This document shows, piece by piece, positions 1-6,117 of a DNA stretch of 6,120 bases. Made by a program: the position numbers and the translations under genes. The stretch comes from JAZGHN01 sp964496725 (lineage in GTDB: Bacteria > Chloroflexota > Dehalococcoidia > Dehalococcoidales > E44-bin46): the NCBI GenBank assembly GCA_964496725.1, contig CAZCAS010000075.1:1-6120 (forward strand), written 5' to 3'. The notes below the pieces were generated by a model. It made no database searches. It was not told where the DNA came from and saw only the letters and a list, made by a program, of their open reading frames with translations. Numbering within the stretch: the first letter of the stretch is position 1; the number at the start of each line of letters is the position of its first letter.

Positions 1-595
1 ATATACAGGGGCTTATATTCCCTGCCCAATTGCAGTACCTCTCTCACCTGTTCATCGTTAAAGGCACCGATGGCTACCGTAGCCAGTCCAAGGGCGGCAG
101 CTTGGAGGTAAATATTTTGCCCGGCGTGTCCTACCTCTATGTGGATGTATCTTTCCCCTCGGCTGCCGTAGGTGAGGGTGGTGCGCTGGTATAGAGCGCA
201 GATAACTATATCCAGGGGGGCTTCACGGATAAATTCCTGGTTTAATGCTGCTCTGGCCAGGTCCGCTCGCACATCCCCTTCACGGTGCAGAGTGAGAGAG
301 TGGTTAGCTGTATTATAGTGATATGTGCCGTCGTCTACTCCTTCGATGCTGTTCTCACCACAAGCAACAAGGATTTCAGCGGGTAGGTAGCCCCGGCGCT
401 GGGGACAGTGCGGTGTTGCCATCGTGTATCGTTAATACCCTGCGCCGCCCACAGTATCTGGGCTAGCTGTGATTGAGAGACAGGCTCTGGGGAGAATTCT
501 CTTATTGACTTTCTTCTGGCGATAGCTTCTTCCAGCGATACCTCACCCTTTTCGCTTGGTGAGGGCAGATGAATGGTTTGCCTGCCTGTGCTCAT
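1..595 (-). pseudogene. SagB-type nitroreductase-family dehydrogenase, frameshifted, 3' end cut by window edge
   Basis: This is an FMN-dependent nitroreductase-fold oxidoreductase of the SagB/ThcOx type. The first part (residues 1-73 from the ATG at 593-595) has the early family block RRKSIREF (27-34) and the signature PSAGATYPL (65-73). The frame is then lost: codon 377-379 is followed by only two bases before the next conserved codon at 372-374. A -1 shift recovers ILVACGENSIEGVDDGTYHYN, then RADLARAALNQEF and YIHIEVGHAGQNIYLQAAALG, continuing to KPLY at the window edge. If unshifted, the frame stops at 335-337. The joined product would be about 198 residues here, probably only a few short of the usual end. 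The ATG lies 2 nt after the cysteine synthase stop (TAG-AT-ATG), which suggests translational coupling; a GTG at 638-640 is an alternative that would overlap that gene. Both halves look well conserved, so the break is either recent or a sequencing error. The substrate is unknown. Confidence 0.8.
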
Positions 596-597
596 AT

Positions 598-1509
598 CTA
601 CTTGGCTTTGTTCCAGAAGTCCAGACTGAGATATTTCCACCCCCCGTCAGGCAATATCGCCACTATATTGCCTTCGTCCATCTCCCTGGCGACCTTGATA
701 GCCTGGTAAACCACGGCTCCTGAGGATAACCCGGCGAAAATTCCCTCCTTATCCAGTAGCTGCTTGGTGGCTTTGGCTGCCTGCTTGCTGCCGACAACGG
801 TCCTTTCCGTAATGAGGCTTAAATCCAGAAAGGGAGGAGGCTCTTCAAGTTCGTCAAGGCGCTTTAAGCCCTGGATGCTGTCTCTGGGGGGTGGCTCGAC
901 CCCGATTACCCTGACATTGGGATATTGCTCTCCTAGTCGGCGGCTGACTCCAACAATGGTTCCGGCGGTGCCGATGCCCGCAATGAGGACATCAACCCGG
1001 TCATAGGGGAAATCCGCTATTATTTCAGCACCGGTGGTCTCATAGTGAGCCAGTGGATTGGCTGGATTAGTGAACTGGTCGGGCATATAGTATCTACCAT
1101 CTTGAGACGCCAGTTTCTTGGCGGTATCGACGGCGCCTTTCATCCCGTCGGCACCATTGGTAAGAATTAGCTCGGCAGCAAAGATTCTGAGCAGTTGCTG
1201 CCTCTCCTGGCTCATACTGTCGGGCATAACAATGGTGACCTTATACCCTTTCTGATATCCTAAGCAGGCTAGGGCTATCCCCGTGTTACCGCTGGTGGCT
1301 TCAATGATAGTCCTCTCCCTGGTTAGTTCTCCGCTCTGTTCCGCCTTTTCCAGCATATATTTTGCTATGCGGTCTTTGATGCTGGCACTTCCTCCCAGGT
1401 TCTGCCCCTCCAGCTTGGCCAGGATTTTCACCTTTTTGCTCGGGCTCATCCGACCTATTTCTACTAGTGGGGTACGCCCAATGGCGTCAATAACATTTTT
1501 GAAATACAT
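598..1509 (-). CDS. cysM: Cysteine synthase, CysM-like, possibly O-phosphoserine-dependent
   Basis: This is a fold-type II PLP enzyme that makes L-cysteine from an activated serine and a sulfur donor in the cytoplasm. Its 303 residues match the usual length. Visible motifs are the PLP lysine K45 in SIKDR (43-47), the substrate loop TSGNTG (72-77), NPLAHYETTG (151-160), the glycine-rich phosphate loop GIGTAGT (178-184) and GLSSGA (260-265). The C-terminal DGGWKYLS and IFAGLSSGAV resemble mycobacterial CysM (ADAGWKYLS, IFAGISTGAV), which uses O-phosphoserine. K216 in IQGLKRLDE aligns by eye with the phosphate-contacting Arg220 of that enzyme. O-phosphoserine use is an inference; O-acetylserine or cystathionine beta-synthase-like activity is not excluded. 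The PLP loop reads NLGGSASIKDR, two residues longer than the common NP(T/A)GS(V/I)KDR. The ATG at 1507-1509 lies 5 nt after the rtcB stop and follows AGGA/AGGAA-like ribosome binding bases, so it is probably co-transcribed with rtcB. Confidence 0.9.
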   Translation of the reverse strand: MYFKNVIDAIGRTPLVEIGRMSPSKKVKILAKLEGQNLGGSASIKDRIAKYMLEKAEQSGELTRERTIIEATSGNTGIALACLGYQKGYKVTIVMPDSMSQERQQLLRIFAAELILTNGADGMKGAVDTAKKLASQDGRYYMPDQFTNPANPLAHYETTGAEIIADFPYDRVDVLIAGIGTAGTIVGVSRRLGEQYPNVRVIGVEPPPRDSIQGLKRLDELEEPPPFLDLSLITERTVVGSKQAAKATKQLLDKEGIFAGLSSGAVVYQAIKVAREMDEGNIVAILPDGGWKYLSLDFWNKAK

Positions 1510-1514
1510 TTTTC

Positions 1515-2975
1515 CTATCCTTTAATTACCCCTAAGGGTATCGCCTTGACTATCTTGCGGGAGATGCCTGCCTTATGGGCTACCTCAACCACCTCGGTTA
1601 CATCCTTGTAGGCTTCAGAAGCTTCCTCAGCCAGTGAACCCATACTCCCCGCCTTAACCACGATTCCCTTAGCTGCCAGTGCCTTGACCACATCAGCTCC
1701 CCTTACGCTGCGCTTAGCGGCAGCACGACTCTGTACCCTGCCGGCACCATGGCAGGTAGAGCCGAATGTCTCTTTCATCGCTGTTTCTGTGCCTACTGCT
1801 ATGTAGGAACAACGTCCCATATCCCCGGGAATAAGGACTGGCTGGCCTATACCTCGGTAGATATCAGGAACATCAGGATGCCCGGCGGGGAAGGCTCTGG
1901 TTGCCCCCTTGCGATGGACGCAGAGGGTTTGCCTCTTGCCATTGGTGGTATGCTCCTCTATCTTGGCGATGTTATGGCATATGTCATATATCTGTTCCAG
2001 CCCTATTTCCCTCGGGCTCTTACCCAGGACCTTTATCAGCGATTCTCTTGTCCAGTGGGCGATGCATTGTCGGTTAGTCCAGGCGTAGTTGGCGGCACAG
2101 GCCATAGCCTGTAGGTAATCCTGTCCCTCCGGGGAGTTTACCGGCGCGCAGGCAAGCTGGCGGTCGGGCAGGCTGATGCCGTATCTTGTTACTGCCTGGT
2201 TCAGTACCCTTATATAGTCGCTACAGACCTCGTGCCCAAGGCCTCGGGAGCCGGTGTGAATCAGGATGAGCACCTGACCGATATCATTGATGCCCATGGC
2301 TGCGGCTGTAGCTCGGTCGTAGATTTCATTCACCACCTCTATCTCTAAGAAATGGTTGCCAGAGCCCAGGGTGCCCAACTGGGGGATGCCTCGCTTTTTA
2401 GCCTTGGGGCTTACCTTATCCGGGTTAGCCCCCTTGATGCAGCCTGACTCCTCGGTAACTACGATATCCTCGGCTTCCCCGTAACCCTTTTCCAGTGCCC
2501 ATCGGCTTCCTTTTATCAGGACTGCATTGAGCTCCTTCTCGCTGACCCTTATCTTGCCTTCAGAACCCAGCCCCGAAGGGATGTTGACATAAAGCGCGGC
2601 GATTAGCTGTTCGATTTTTGGTGCTACCTCTTCTTTAGCGAGGTTTGTTCGCAGCAGCCTGACGCCGCAATTAATGTCGAAGCCGACGCCGCCGGGTGAT
2701 ACCACTCCATCCCCCATCCTGGTGGCTGCTACCCCTCCGATAGGGAAGCCGTAGCCCCAGTGAATATCGGGCATAGCCAGTGAATAGCTGACAATACCCG
2801 GCAGGAAGGCTACATTGGCCACTTGCTCGAGGGCGCGCTCTTCCCAGATATGTCTGAGCATCGACTCGCTGGCGAAGATTAGGCCGGGCACAGCCATCCC
2901 CTCTTTATAACTCGGGGGGATTTCCCAGCGGTAGTCGTCTATCTTGTTTAATATTCCCTGCCAGGGTGCTGGCAT
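1515..2975 (-). CDS. rtcB: RNA-splicing ligase RtcB (3'-phosphate/5'-hydroxyl RNA ligase)
   Basis: RtcB joins RNA 2',3'-cyclic phosphate or 3'-phosphate ends to 5'-hydroxyl ends using GTP and Mn2+, through a covalent histidine-GMP intermediate. The 486 residues fit the archaeal-like long form (about 480). Family metal and guanylate residues are in place: GGVGFDINCGVR (96-106, with D100 and C103), H208 in GSGNHFLE, H240 in IHTGSRGLGHE, H334 in DICHN, and the nucleophile H409 in CHGAGR. The family ending is also intact (IPLGVIKG). The N terminus RWEIPPSYKEGM...VPG aligns with known homologues, which supports the ATG at 2973-2975; a strong GGAGG ribosome binding site lies 5 nt before it. Its stop is 5 nt from the cysteine synthase start, and it sits 11 nt after its activator archease. 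There is no intein. In bacteria the role is usually RNA repair; the RNA target here cannot be told. Confidence 0.97.
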   Translation of the reverse strand: MPAPWQGILNKIDDYRWEIPPSYKEGMAVPGLIFASESMLRHIWEERALEQVANVAFLPGIVSYSLAMPDIHWGYGFPIGGVAATRMGDGVVSPGGVGFDINCGVRLLRTNLAKEEVAPKIEQLIAALYVNIPSGLGSEGKIRVSEKELNAVLIKGSRWALEKGYGEAEDIVVTEESGCIKGANPDKVSPKAKKRGIPQLGTLGSGNHFLEIEVVNEIYDRATAAAMGINDIGQVLILIHTGSRGLGHEVCSDYIRVLNQAVTRYGISLPDRQLACAPVNSPEGQDYLQAMACAANYAWTNRQCIAHWTRESLIKVLGKSPREIGLEQIYDICHNIAKIEEHTTNGKRQTLCVHRKGATRAFPAGHPDVPDIYRGIGQPVLIPGDMGRCSYIAVGTETAMKETFGSTCHGAGRVQSRAAAKRSVRGADVVKALAAKGIVVKAGSMGSLAEEASEAYKDVTEVVEVAHKAGISRKIVKAIPLGVIKG

Positions 2976-2986
2976 TTTTGCCTCCG

Positions 2987-3403
2987 TTAGATATCGAATA
3001 ATACCTGAACTTGATAGCCGTTGGTTTTCTCCACCTTTAGCATGTGGTAGGTGGTTGCTTTGACCCCTGTCTTTAGCTTGTGCCTGGAGCTATCCACCTT
3101 CTCCCCGTATGCTCTGGCTTGGAGCCGTGTGCTGTCAAGGTGGGCGATATCGAATCTCTTTAGGAGAACATTATCCACATCAAATCGGTAAATGAGCTCG
3201 TTCAGCCATGCTACCAGCAGGCTCTCCTGGTCGGGGGCTGTTACCTCTATATCCTGCTGCAGAGCTTCCTCTATATCATCGAGGTCGGTTATTATGCTGA
3301 ACAGCCCTCTGGCGGCATTGGCAAACGCCTGGTTAAGGCTGGCGCCATAGGCGATAATGCCAACGTCAGCGGTGTGGTCTAAGATATCAAACTCCTTCTT
3401 CAC
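2987..3403 (-). CDS. Archease, RtcB-activating protein
   Basis: Archease is a small metal-binding protein that speeds RtcB guanylylation and lets it turn over repeatedly. With the chosen start it has 138 residues, typical of the family. Hallmarks are FDILDHTADVGI (5-16), the acidic stretch near D40, LNELIYRFD (67-75), VKATTYHMLKVEK (114-126) and the terminal LFDI, whose Asp-Ile end contributes metal ligands in the archaeal structure. Two GTG starts are possible. The one at 3401-3403 gives the normal family N terminus (M-KKEFDILDHTAD); the one at 3434-3436 would add 11 residues unlike the family and would be translated across the predicted -10 box. Neither has a clear Shine-Dalgarno site. The chosen GTG begins 9 nt after TATAAT, consistent with a leaderless message. 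It is the first gene of the leftward operon, with rtcB 11 nt downstream. The functional call is firm; the start is probable. Confidence 0.93.
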   Translation of the reverse strand: MKKEFDILDHTADVGIIAYGASLNQAFANAARGLFSIITDLDDIEEALQQDIEVTAPDQESLLVAWLNELIYRFDVDNVLLKRFDIAHLDSTRLQARAYGEKVDSSRHKLKTGVKATTYHMLKVEKTNGYQVQVLFDI

Positions 3404-3412
3404 GGTGAATAA

Positions 3413-3442
3413 ATTATAGCATGTACCTGAGCACACATAAAC
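3413..3442 (-). promoter_or_regulatory. Leftward promoter for the archease-rtcB operon
   Basis: Read on the minus strand, a perfect TATAAT (3413-3418) lies 18 bp from GTTTAT (3437-3442); with a 17 bp spacer the hexamer is TTTATG. The -35 match to TTGACA is weak (3 of 6 for TTTATG) but the -10 is consensus. Transcription would start about 6-9 nt further, at or just before the GTG at 3403. Confidence 0.65.
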
Positions 3443-3458
3443 TATAAAGAGTGTTTAT
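3437..3458. repeat. Inverted repeat ATAAAC-N10-GTTTAT between divergent promoters
   Basis: ATAAAC at 3437-3442 and GTTTAT at 3453-3458 are exact reverse complements with a 10 bp AT-rich centre. The arms coincide with the -35 positions of the two divergent promoters. The arms are only 6 bp, so this may be no more than two copies of the same promoter element back to back, or it may be an operator for a dimeric regulator. Confidence 0.5.
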
Positions 3459-3482
3459 CGCCCCACCCTTTTTTAGTATAAT
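3453..3482 (+). promoter_or_regulatory. Rightward promoter for the plus-strand operon
   Basis: A perfect TATAAT at 3477-3482 is preceded at 18 bp by GTTTAT (3453-3458), or at 17 bp by TTTATC. A start near 3489-3490 would leave a leader of about 22 nt that contains GGAG before the ATG at 3512. This is the mirror image of the leftward promoter. Confidence 0.65.
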
Positions 3483-3511
3483 ATTAGCTAGCGATACCTG
3501 TGGAGACTGAG

Positions 3512-4102
3512 ATGGGTGAGATAAAGAGCGCTCTTGAGATAGCCATGGAGAAGGTGGAGAGGCTGGGCAAAGCGACTGATGAAGAACGCCTGAGGTGGAA
3601 ATATGCCCCGGAGGGAAGAAAGCTGGCAGCCGAGCATATTAATGAGAGCGGTAATCTGGTGGCTGGGCTGGGTGGCTACGATGATAATGTAAAGAAATAT
3701 GTTGTTGAGGGGGCTGCTGAGATCCTGATTAGTAACATTACCCTGCCGAACAGCGATATCGCCAAAAAGAATGATAAAAGGGCGATGGAGGGTTTGAAGG
3801 TCGTGAAGAAGGACAAGGCAGGCGTGGAGAATGTTTACAGTAAGATTAGGCGCATCTTTGACCATTATGCCGGGGAGGGCGCACAACAGAGAAATCAGGC
3901 TTATGAATCGCTAAAGGCTGAGTTTGAAACTAAGGTGAGGCAGGCTCTTCAGCAGCAGTTAGGCAGATTTGTGGGCATGAAGTTAGATGTGGAAAGGCAG
4001 CCCCAGTTCCAGGGAGAATGGCGCAGGGTACAGGCTCAGCTGGACTCGCAATACCTTAAGCTTTTGGACGAATATAAACAGGAGTTGTCAGCCTTATCTT
4101 AA
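3512..4102 (+). CDS. Conserved-looking charged helical protein of unknown function
   Basis: I do not recognise this 196-residue protein with confidence. The opening MGEIKSALEIAMEKVERLG vaguely recalls a bacterial domain-of-unknown-function family whose members begin with a similar EIKSALE motif (possibly DUF6657, from memory). It is rich in Lys, Glu and Arg, has no signal peptide or membrane segment, and is probably cytoplasmic and largely helical. Residues 120-150 and 165-195 look amphipathic and could form coiled coils (QRNQAYESLKAEFETKVRQAL, QAQLDSQYLKLLDEYKQEL). A central hydrophobic stretch near 65-80 reads VEGAAEILISNITLP. The ATG at 3512-3514 was chosen because GGAG (3502-3505) lies 6 nt before it; a GTG at 3500 in the same frame would add four residues but use up that site. 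It is the first gene of the rightward operon, and the lipoprotein gene starts 18 nt after its stop. Confidence 0.8.
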   Translation: MGEIKSALEIAMEKVERLGKATDEERLRWKYAPEGRKLAAEHINESGNLVAGLGGYDDNVKKYVVEGAAEILISNITLPNSDIAKKNDKRAMEGLKVVKKDKAGVENVYSKIRRIFDHYAGEGAQQRNQAYESLKAEFETKVRQALQQQLGRFVGMKLDVERQPQFQGEWRRVQAQLDSQYLKLLDEYKQELSALS

Positions 4103-4120
4103 GTTAAGGCATGGTCTCGT

Positions 4121-4627
4121 GTGAGAGGAAAGAGACTGTCAAGGTTAAACATTGCGTTTGGTTTAGTAACAGCTCTGACAATAGCTGCCTCATTGATGTC
4201 CGGCTGCGTTCCCGGGGAGGTAAGAGAGTCTGCTTCTCCAGAAGAAGCGCCGCCGGTAATGAATGCGGAACTGGCGGTTTTTATAGACGCTGTATATAAA
4301 GAGCCATACTCCTACTTTTTTAACAACTGTGCCGATAAGTCGTTGCGGATAATGGCTGAGGCGGAGAGGTTGGGGATAAGGGCTGACTTCATTGGTTGTA
4401 TAGCGATAGTGCCGGCTAAGAGGTGGCACAATTTCCCCATTGTTAGCCCGCATTTCTACACCGAGATTGAGGGGGAGAAGGTAGATGTCGCCTTTGACCC
4501 GGTACGCGAGGAGATATACTGTAAAAATAGTGAGGTCAGGATAATTATGCCGGTGAACCTTTCTGAGATAGGGCGGGACTTTGTTGACAGAACTGGCCTC
4601 GGAGGTTATTTATTAAGGGAAGGTTGA
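4121..4627 (+). CDS. Putative lipoprotein with a minimal transglutaminase-like domain
   Basis: The 168-residue product begins with a signal peptide: basic MRGKRLSRLN, a hydrophobic stretch (11-25) and the lipobox-like LMSGC with C29 as the lipidation site. Met at -3 is less common than Leu but tolerated. A Pro/Glu-rich linker (31-46) precedes the mature domain. Within it, NNCADKSLRIMAEAERLGIRAD (68 onward) followed by SPHFYTEIEGEKVDVAFDP (109-127) has the spacing and feel of the transglutaminase/cysteine-protease fold, with C70, H111 and D126 as a candidate triad. This is a by-eye resemblance, so the enzymatic role is a hypothesis. It would act outside the membrane, perhaps on wall or surface protein. 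The GTG start gives a proper signal peptide and has TAAGG 11 nt upstream; the ATG at 4111 is in another frame and gives no sensible protein. Confidence 0.75.
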   Translation: MRGKRLSRLNIAFGLVTALTIAASLMSGCVPGEVRESASPEEAPPVMNAELAVFIDAVYKEPYSYFFNNCADKSLRIMAEAERLGIRADFIGCIAIVPAKRWHNFPIVSPHFYTEIEGEKVDVAFDPVREEIYCKNSEVRIIMPVNLSEIGRDFVDRTGLGGYLLREG

Positions 4628-4637
4628 GGGGAAGCTG

Positions 4638-5345
4638 ATGGATATAGATGAGGAGAGGATTAAAGAGGCGGTTAAGCACACTAAGATACTGAGGCTACCT
4701 AAGCGGAGCTTAGCTACCTTTGGCACCACCAATATATACTACTATCTGGTTACCAAACCTGCCTACACCGATTTGGTAAAGGATGTTGCTGAGACTGTTG
4801 TTAGAGAGGGCAGGGTAATTGCCGAAAAGCCGAGGATTGTAACCCCCTATTATCTATCTCGGCTTGAGGGATTTAGCTCGGAGGCTAAGAGGTACTTTGA
4901 GATGCTAATCACAACTCGTGGTTCTCATGCCCCTGGCCTCTTTTACAGCTATAGAAATGAGCCTAAAGAGCTTACTATTGTCTCTGATGATTTACTCTCC
5001 GTGGTGGATAAGTTAAATGCTGAGATTGATAAGCATGCCGACCCGCTGACCTCTATTATCAAGGGCGAGGATGAACTCTGGGATGTCTCATTGCTGAAGT
5101 TTATTTATGAGATGACCAGGAGTTCTATGCGAGATAATCTATCACAGCTGGAGGCTAGAGGGCTTTTGGATATTGATGCTGGTGGTATTCCGGCTGATGC
5201 TAGGGTAAGGATTGAGGAGCTCTTCAAGCAGGTTTCCCGAGGTGACCTTGAACCACGCGACCTCAAGGATGAGCTCGAGCGCTGGGGCTTATTTGATGAG
5301 TATCAGGACAGATTCTTTACCCTTTTCAAGAAGGGAGGACTATGA
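4638..5345 (+). CDS. Protein of unknown function, translationally coupled to thymidylate synthase homologue
   Basis: I do not recognise this 235-residue protein. It has no signal peptide, membrane segment or metal motif, so it is probably cytoplasmic. The N-terminal half (16-110) looks mixed alpha/beta, with KILRLPKRSLATFGTTNIYYYLV and aromatic-rich segments such as VTPYYLSRLEGF (68-79) and GLFYSYRNEP (100-109). The C-terminal half (115-235) is mainly charged helices, ending RWGLFDEYQDRFFTLFKKGGL. Residues 150-180 (SLLKFIYEMTRSSMRDNLSQLEARGLL) could form a small helix-turn-helix-like bundle, but no DNA-binding call is justified. The ATG at 4638-4640 is preceded by an AGGGG-rich site at good spacing, 10 nt after the lipoprotein stop. 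Its TGA overlaps the next ATG (ATGA, 5342-5345), so the two products are probably made in step and may work together. Confidence 0.8.
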   Translation: MDIDEERIKEAVKHTKILRLPKRSLATFGTTNIYYYLVTKPAYTDLVKDVAETVVREGRVIAEKPRIVTPYYLSRLEGFSSEAKRYFEMLITTRGSHAPGLFYSYRNEPKELTIVSDDLLSVVDKLNAEIDKHADPLTSIIKGEDELWDVSLLKFIYEMTRSSMRDNLSQLEARGLLDIDAGGIPADARVRIEELFKQVSRGDLEPRDLKDELERWGLFDEYQDRFFTLFKKGGL

Positions 5346-5989
5346 ATATTTCAGTAATTGAAGCTAGAGACCTTTCTGAGGCGTGGTTTATCTGCCTGCG
5401 CGAGCTCTTGGCAAAAGGCCGGGAGTATAAGATTGAGCGGGGAAGCTATGTCGGTGAGCGTCGGAAGGAGCTTGAATTTATTGTGCTCCGCATCAAGAAG
5501 CCCGGAATAAGACCCTTGATTCCAGATGTGCCCCAAGGTGTGCCCCCGCCCACCACTATGGATTATATAGAGAGCTATCTTCCCTATCTTATGACTGCCC
5601 ATAAGGCTGAGGGAGAGCAATATACCTATGGGCAATATCTGGAGACGCAGATAGCCGAAGTAATCAGGATGTATAAGGAAGATGGTCATAATACTAATCA
5701 GGCCTTCATGGCGGTGGGTGATAACCAATCTATCTTCCTCACCGACCCTCCCTGCTTGAGGGCAATAGATACCAGAATCCTTAATGGTAAACTCAATTTT
5801 GTCGTCTATTTCAGGTCGTGGGACTTGTGGGCTGGCTTCCCTTCCAACCTGGCAGCTATTCAGCTTTTGAAGGAGTATATGGGAGAGGAGATAGGGGTTG
5901 GCGACGGCGAGATTATCGCCGTTAGCAAGGGCATGCACGTTTATGAGTACTGCTGGGATCTGGCTAAGGTTGCGGCCAGGGTGGAATAG
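5342..5989 (+). CDS. Thymidylate synthase-family protein, short archaeal-like form
   Basis: The family methylates dUMP to dTMP with methylene-tetrahydrofolate; relatives hydroxymethylate pyrimidine nucleotides. The C-terminal half carries the family core: catalytic C138 in DPPCLR (135-140), then FRSWDLWAGFPSNLAAIQLL (157-176), which matches the QRSxDVFLGLPFNIA block with R158, S159, D161 and N169, and HVYEY (199-203) with H199 and Y201 of the HxY nucleotide-binding motif. YTYGQYL (94-100) corresponds to the usual PVYG segment. At 215 residues it is shorter than the ~264 of E. coli ThyA. It lacks an obvious RR pair (NTNQAF here) and the ELLWFL-type glutamate, so activity as a classical synthase is not certain. 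The style recalls archaeal/methanogen thymidylate synthases. The ATG has a strong AGGGAGGA site 3 nt before it and overlaps the previous stop by 4 nt. Confidence 0.85.
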   Translation: MNISVIEARDLSEAWFICLRELLAKGREYKIERGSYVGERRKELEFIVLRIKKPGIRPLIPDVPQGVPPPTTMDYIESYLPYLMTAHKAEGEQYTYGQYLETQIAEVIRMYKEDGHNTNQAFMAVGDNQSIFLTDPPCLRAIDTRILNGKLNFVVYFRSWDLWAGFPSNLAAIQLLKEYMGEEIGVGDGEIIAVSKGMHVYEYCWDLAKVAARVE

Positions 5990-6003
5990 TCTCTCCTGAA
6001 TAG

Positions 6004-6032
6004 TTGTGTGATAGCTTAACCTCTGCTAGAAT
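6004..6032 (+). promoter_or_regulatory. Promoter for tRNA-Lys
   Basis: TTGTGT (6004-6009) and TAGAAT (6027-6032) are separated by 17 bp; the -10 has one mismatch from consensus and the -35 keeps TTG. Transcription would start near 6039-6041, just before the mature tRNA 5' end at 6045. The 55 bp between the thymidylate synthase stop and the tRNA show no clear terminator, so read-through from the upstream operon is also possible. Confidence 0.5.
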
Positions 6033-6044
6033 TAGTAGTTGCGT

Positions 6045-6117
6045 GGGCCGCTAGCTCAACTGGCAGAGCAGCTGACTCTTAATCAGCCGGTTACAGGTTC
6101 GAGTCCTGTGCGGCTCA
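6045..6117 (+). tRNA. tRNA-Lys (anticodon CTT)
   Basis: A complete 73-nt cloverleaf can be drawn. The acceptor GGGCCGC/GCGGCTC has one G-U pair and is followed by discriminator A. The D arm is GCTC/GAGC with loop AACTGGCA. The anticodon arm is GCTGA/TCAGC with loop CTCTTAA, placing the anticodon CTT at 6078-6080; it reads AAG lysine codons. The variable loop is 5 nt. The T arm is ACAGG/CCTGT with loop TTCGAGT. The following bases are CAT, so CCA is not encoded and must be added after transcription. Confidence 0.97.

Noticed and set aside
764..1006. Plus-strand open frame of 80 codons
   Set aside because: It lies wholly inside the cysteine synthase gene on the other strand and encodes a low-complexity Ser/Arg/Pro-rich sequence; it is a shadow frame.
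1749..2114. Plus-strand open frame of 121 codons
   Set aside because: It is antisense to the conserved C-terminal half of rtcB, with no family features or ribosome binding site.
3461..3476. C-rich then T-rich run resembling a terminator tail
   Set aside because: No stem precedes the T run, and it lies in the spacer of the rightward promoter.
3488..3886. Minus-strand open frame of 132 codons
   Set aside because: It is opposite the plus-strand gene at 3512, which has a promoter and Shine-Dalgarno site; the leucine- and histidine-rich product looks like an antisense artefact.
4111..4299. ATG-initiated frame of 62 codons at the start of the lipoprotein gene
   Set aside because: It overlaps the lipoprotein in a different frame; only the GTG frame gives a signal peptide, lipobox and long product.
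5351..5938. Minus-strand open frame of 195 codons
   Set aside because: It is antisense to the thymidylate synthase homologue, whose motifs prove the plus frame.
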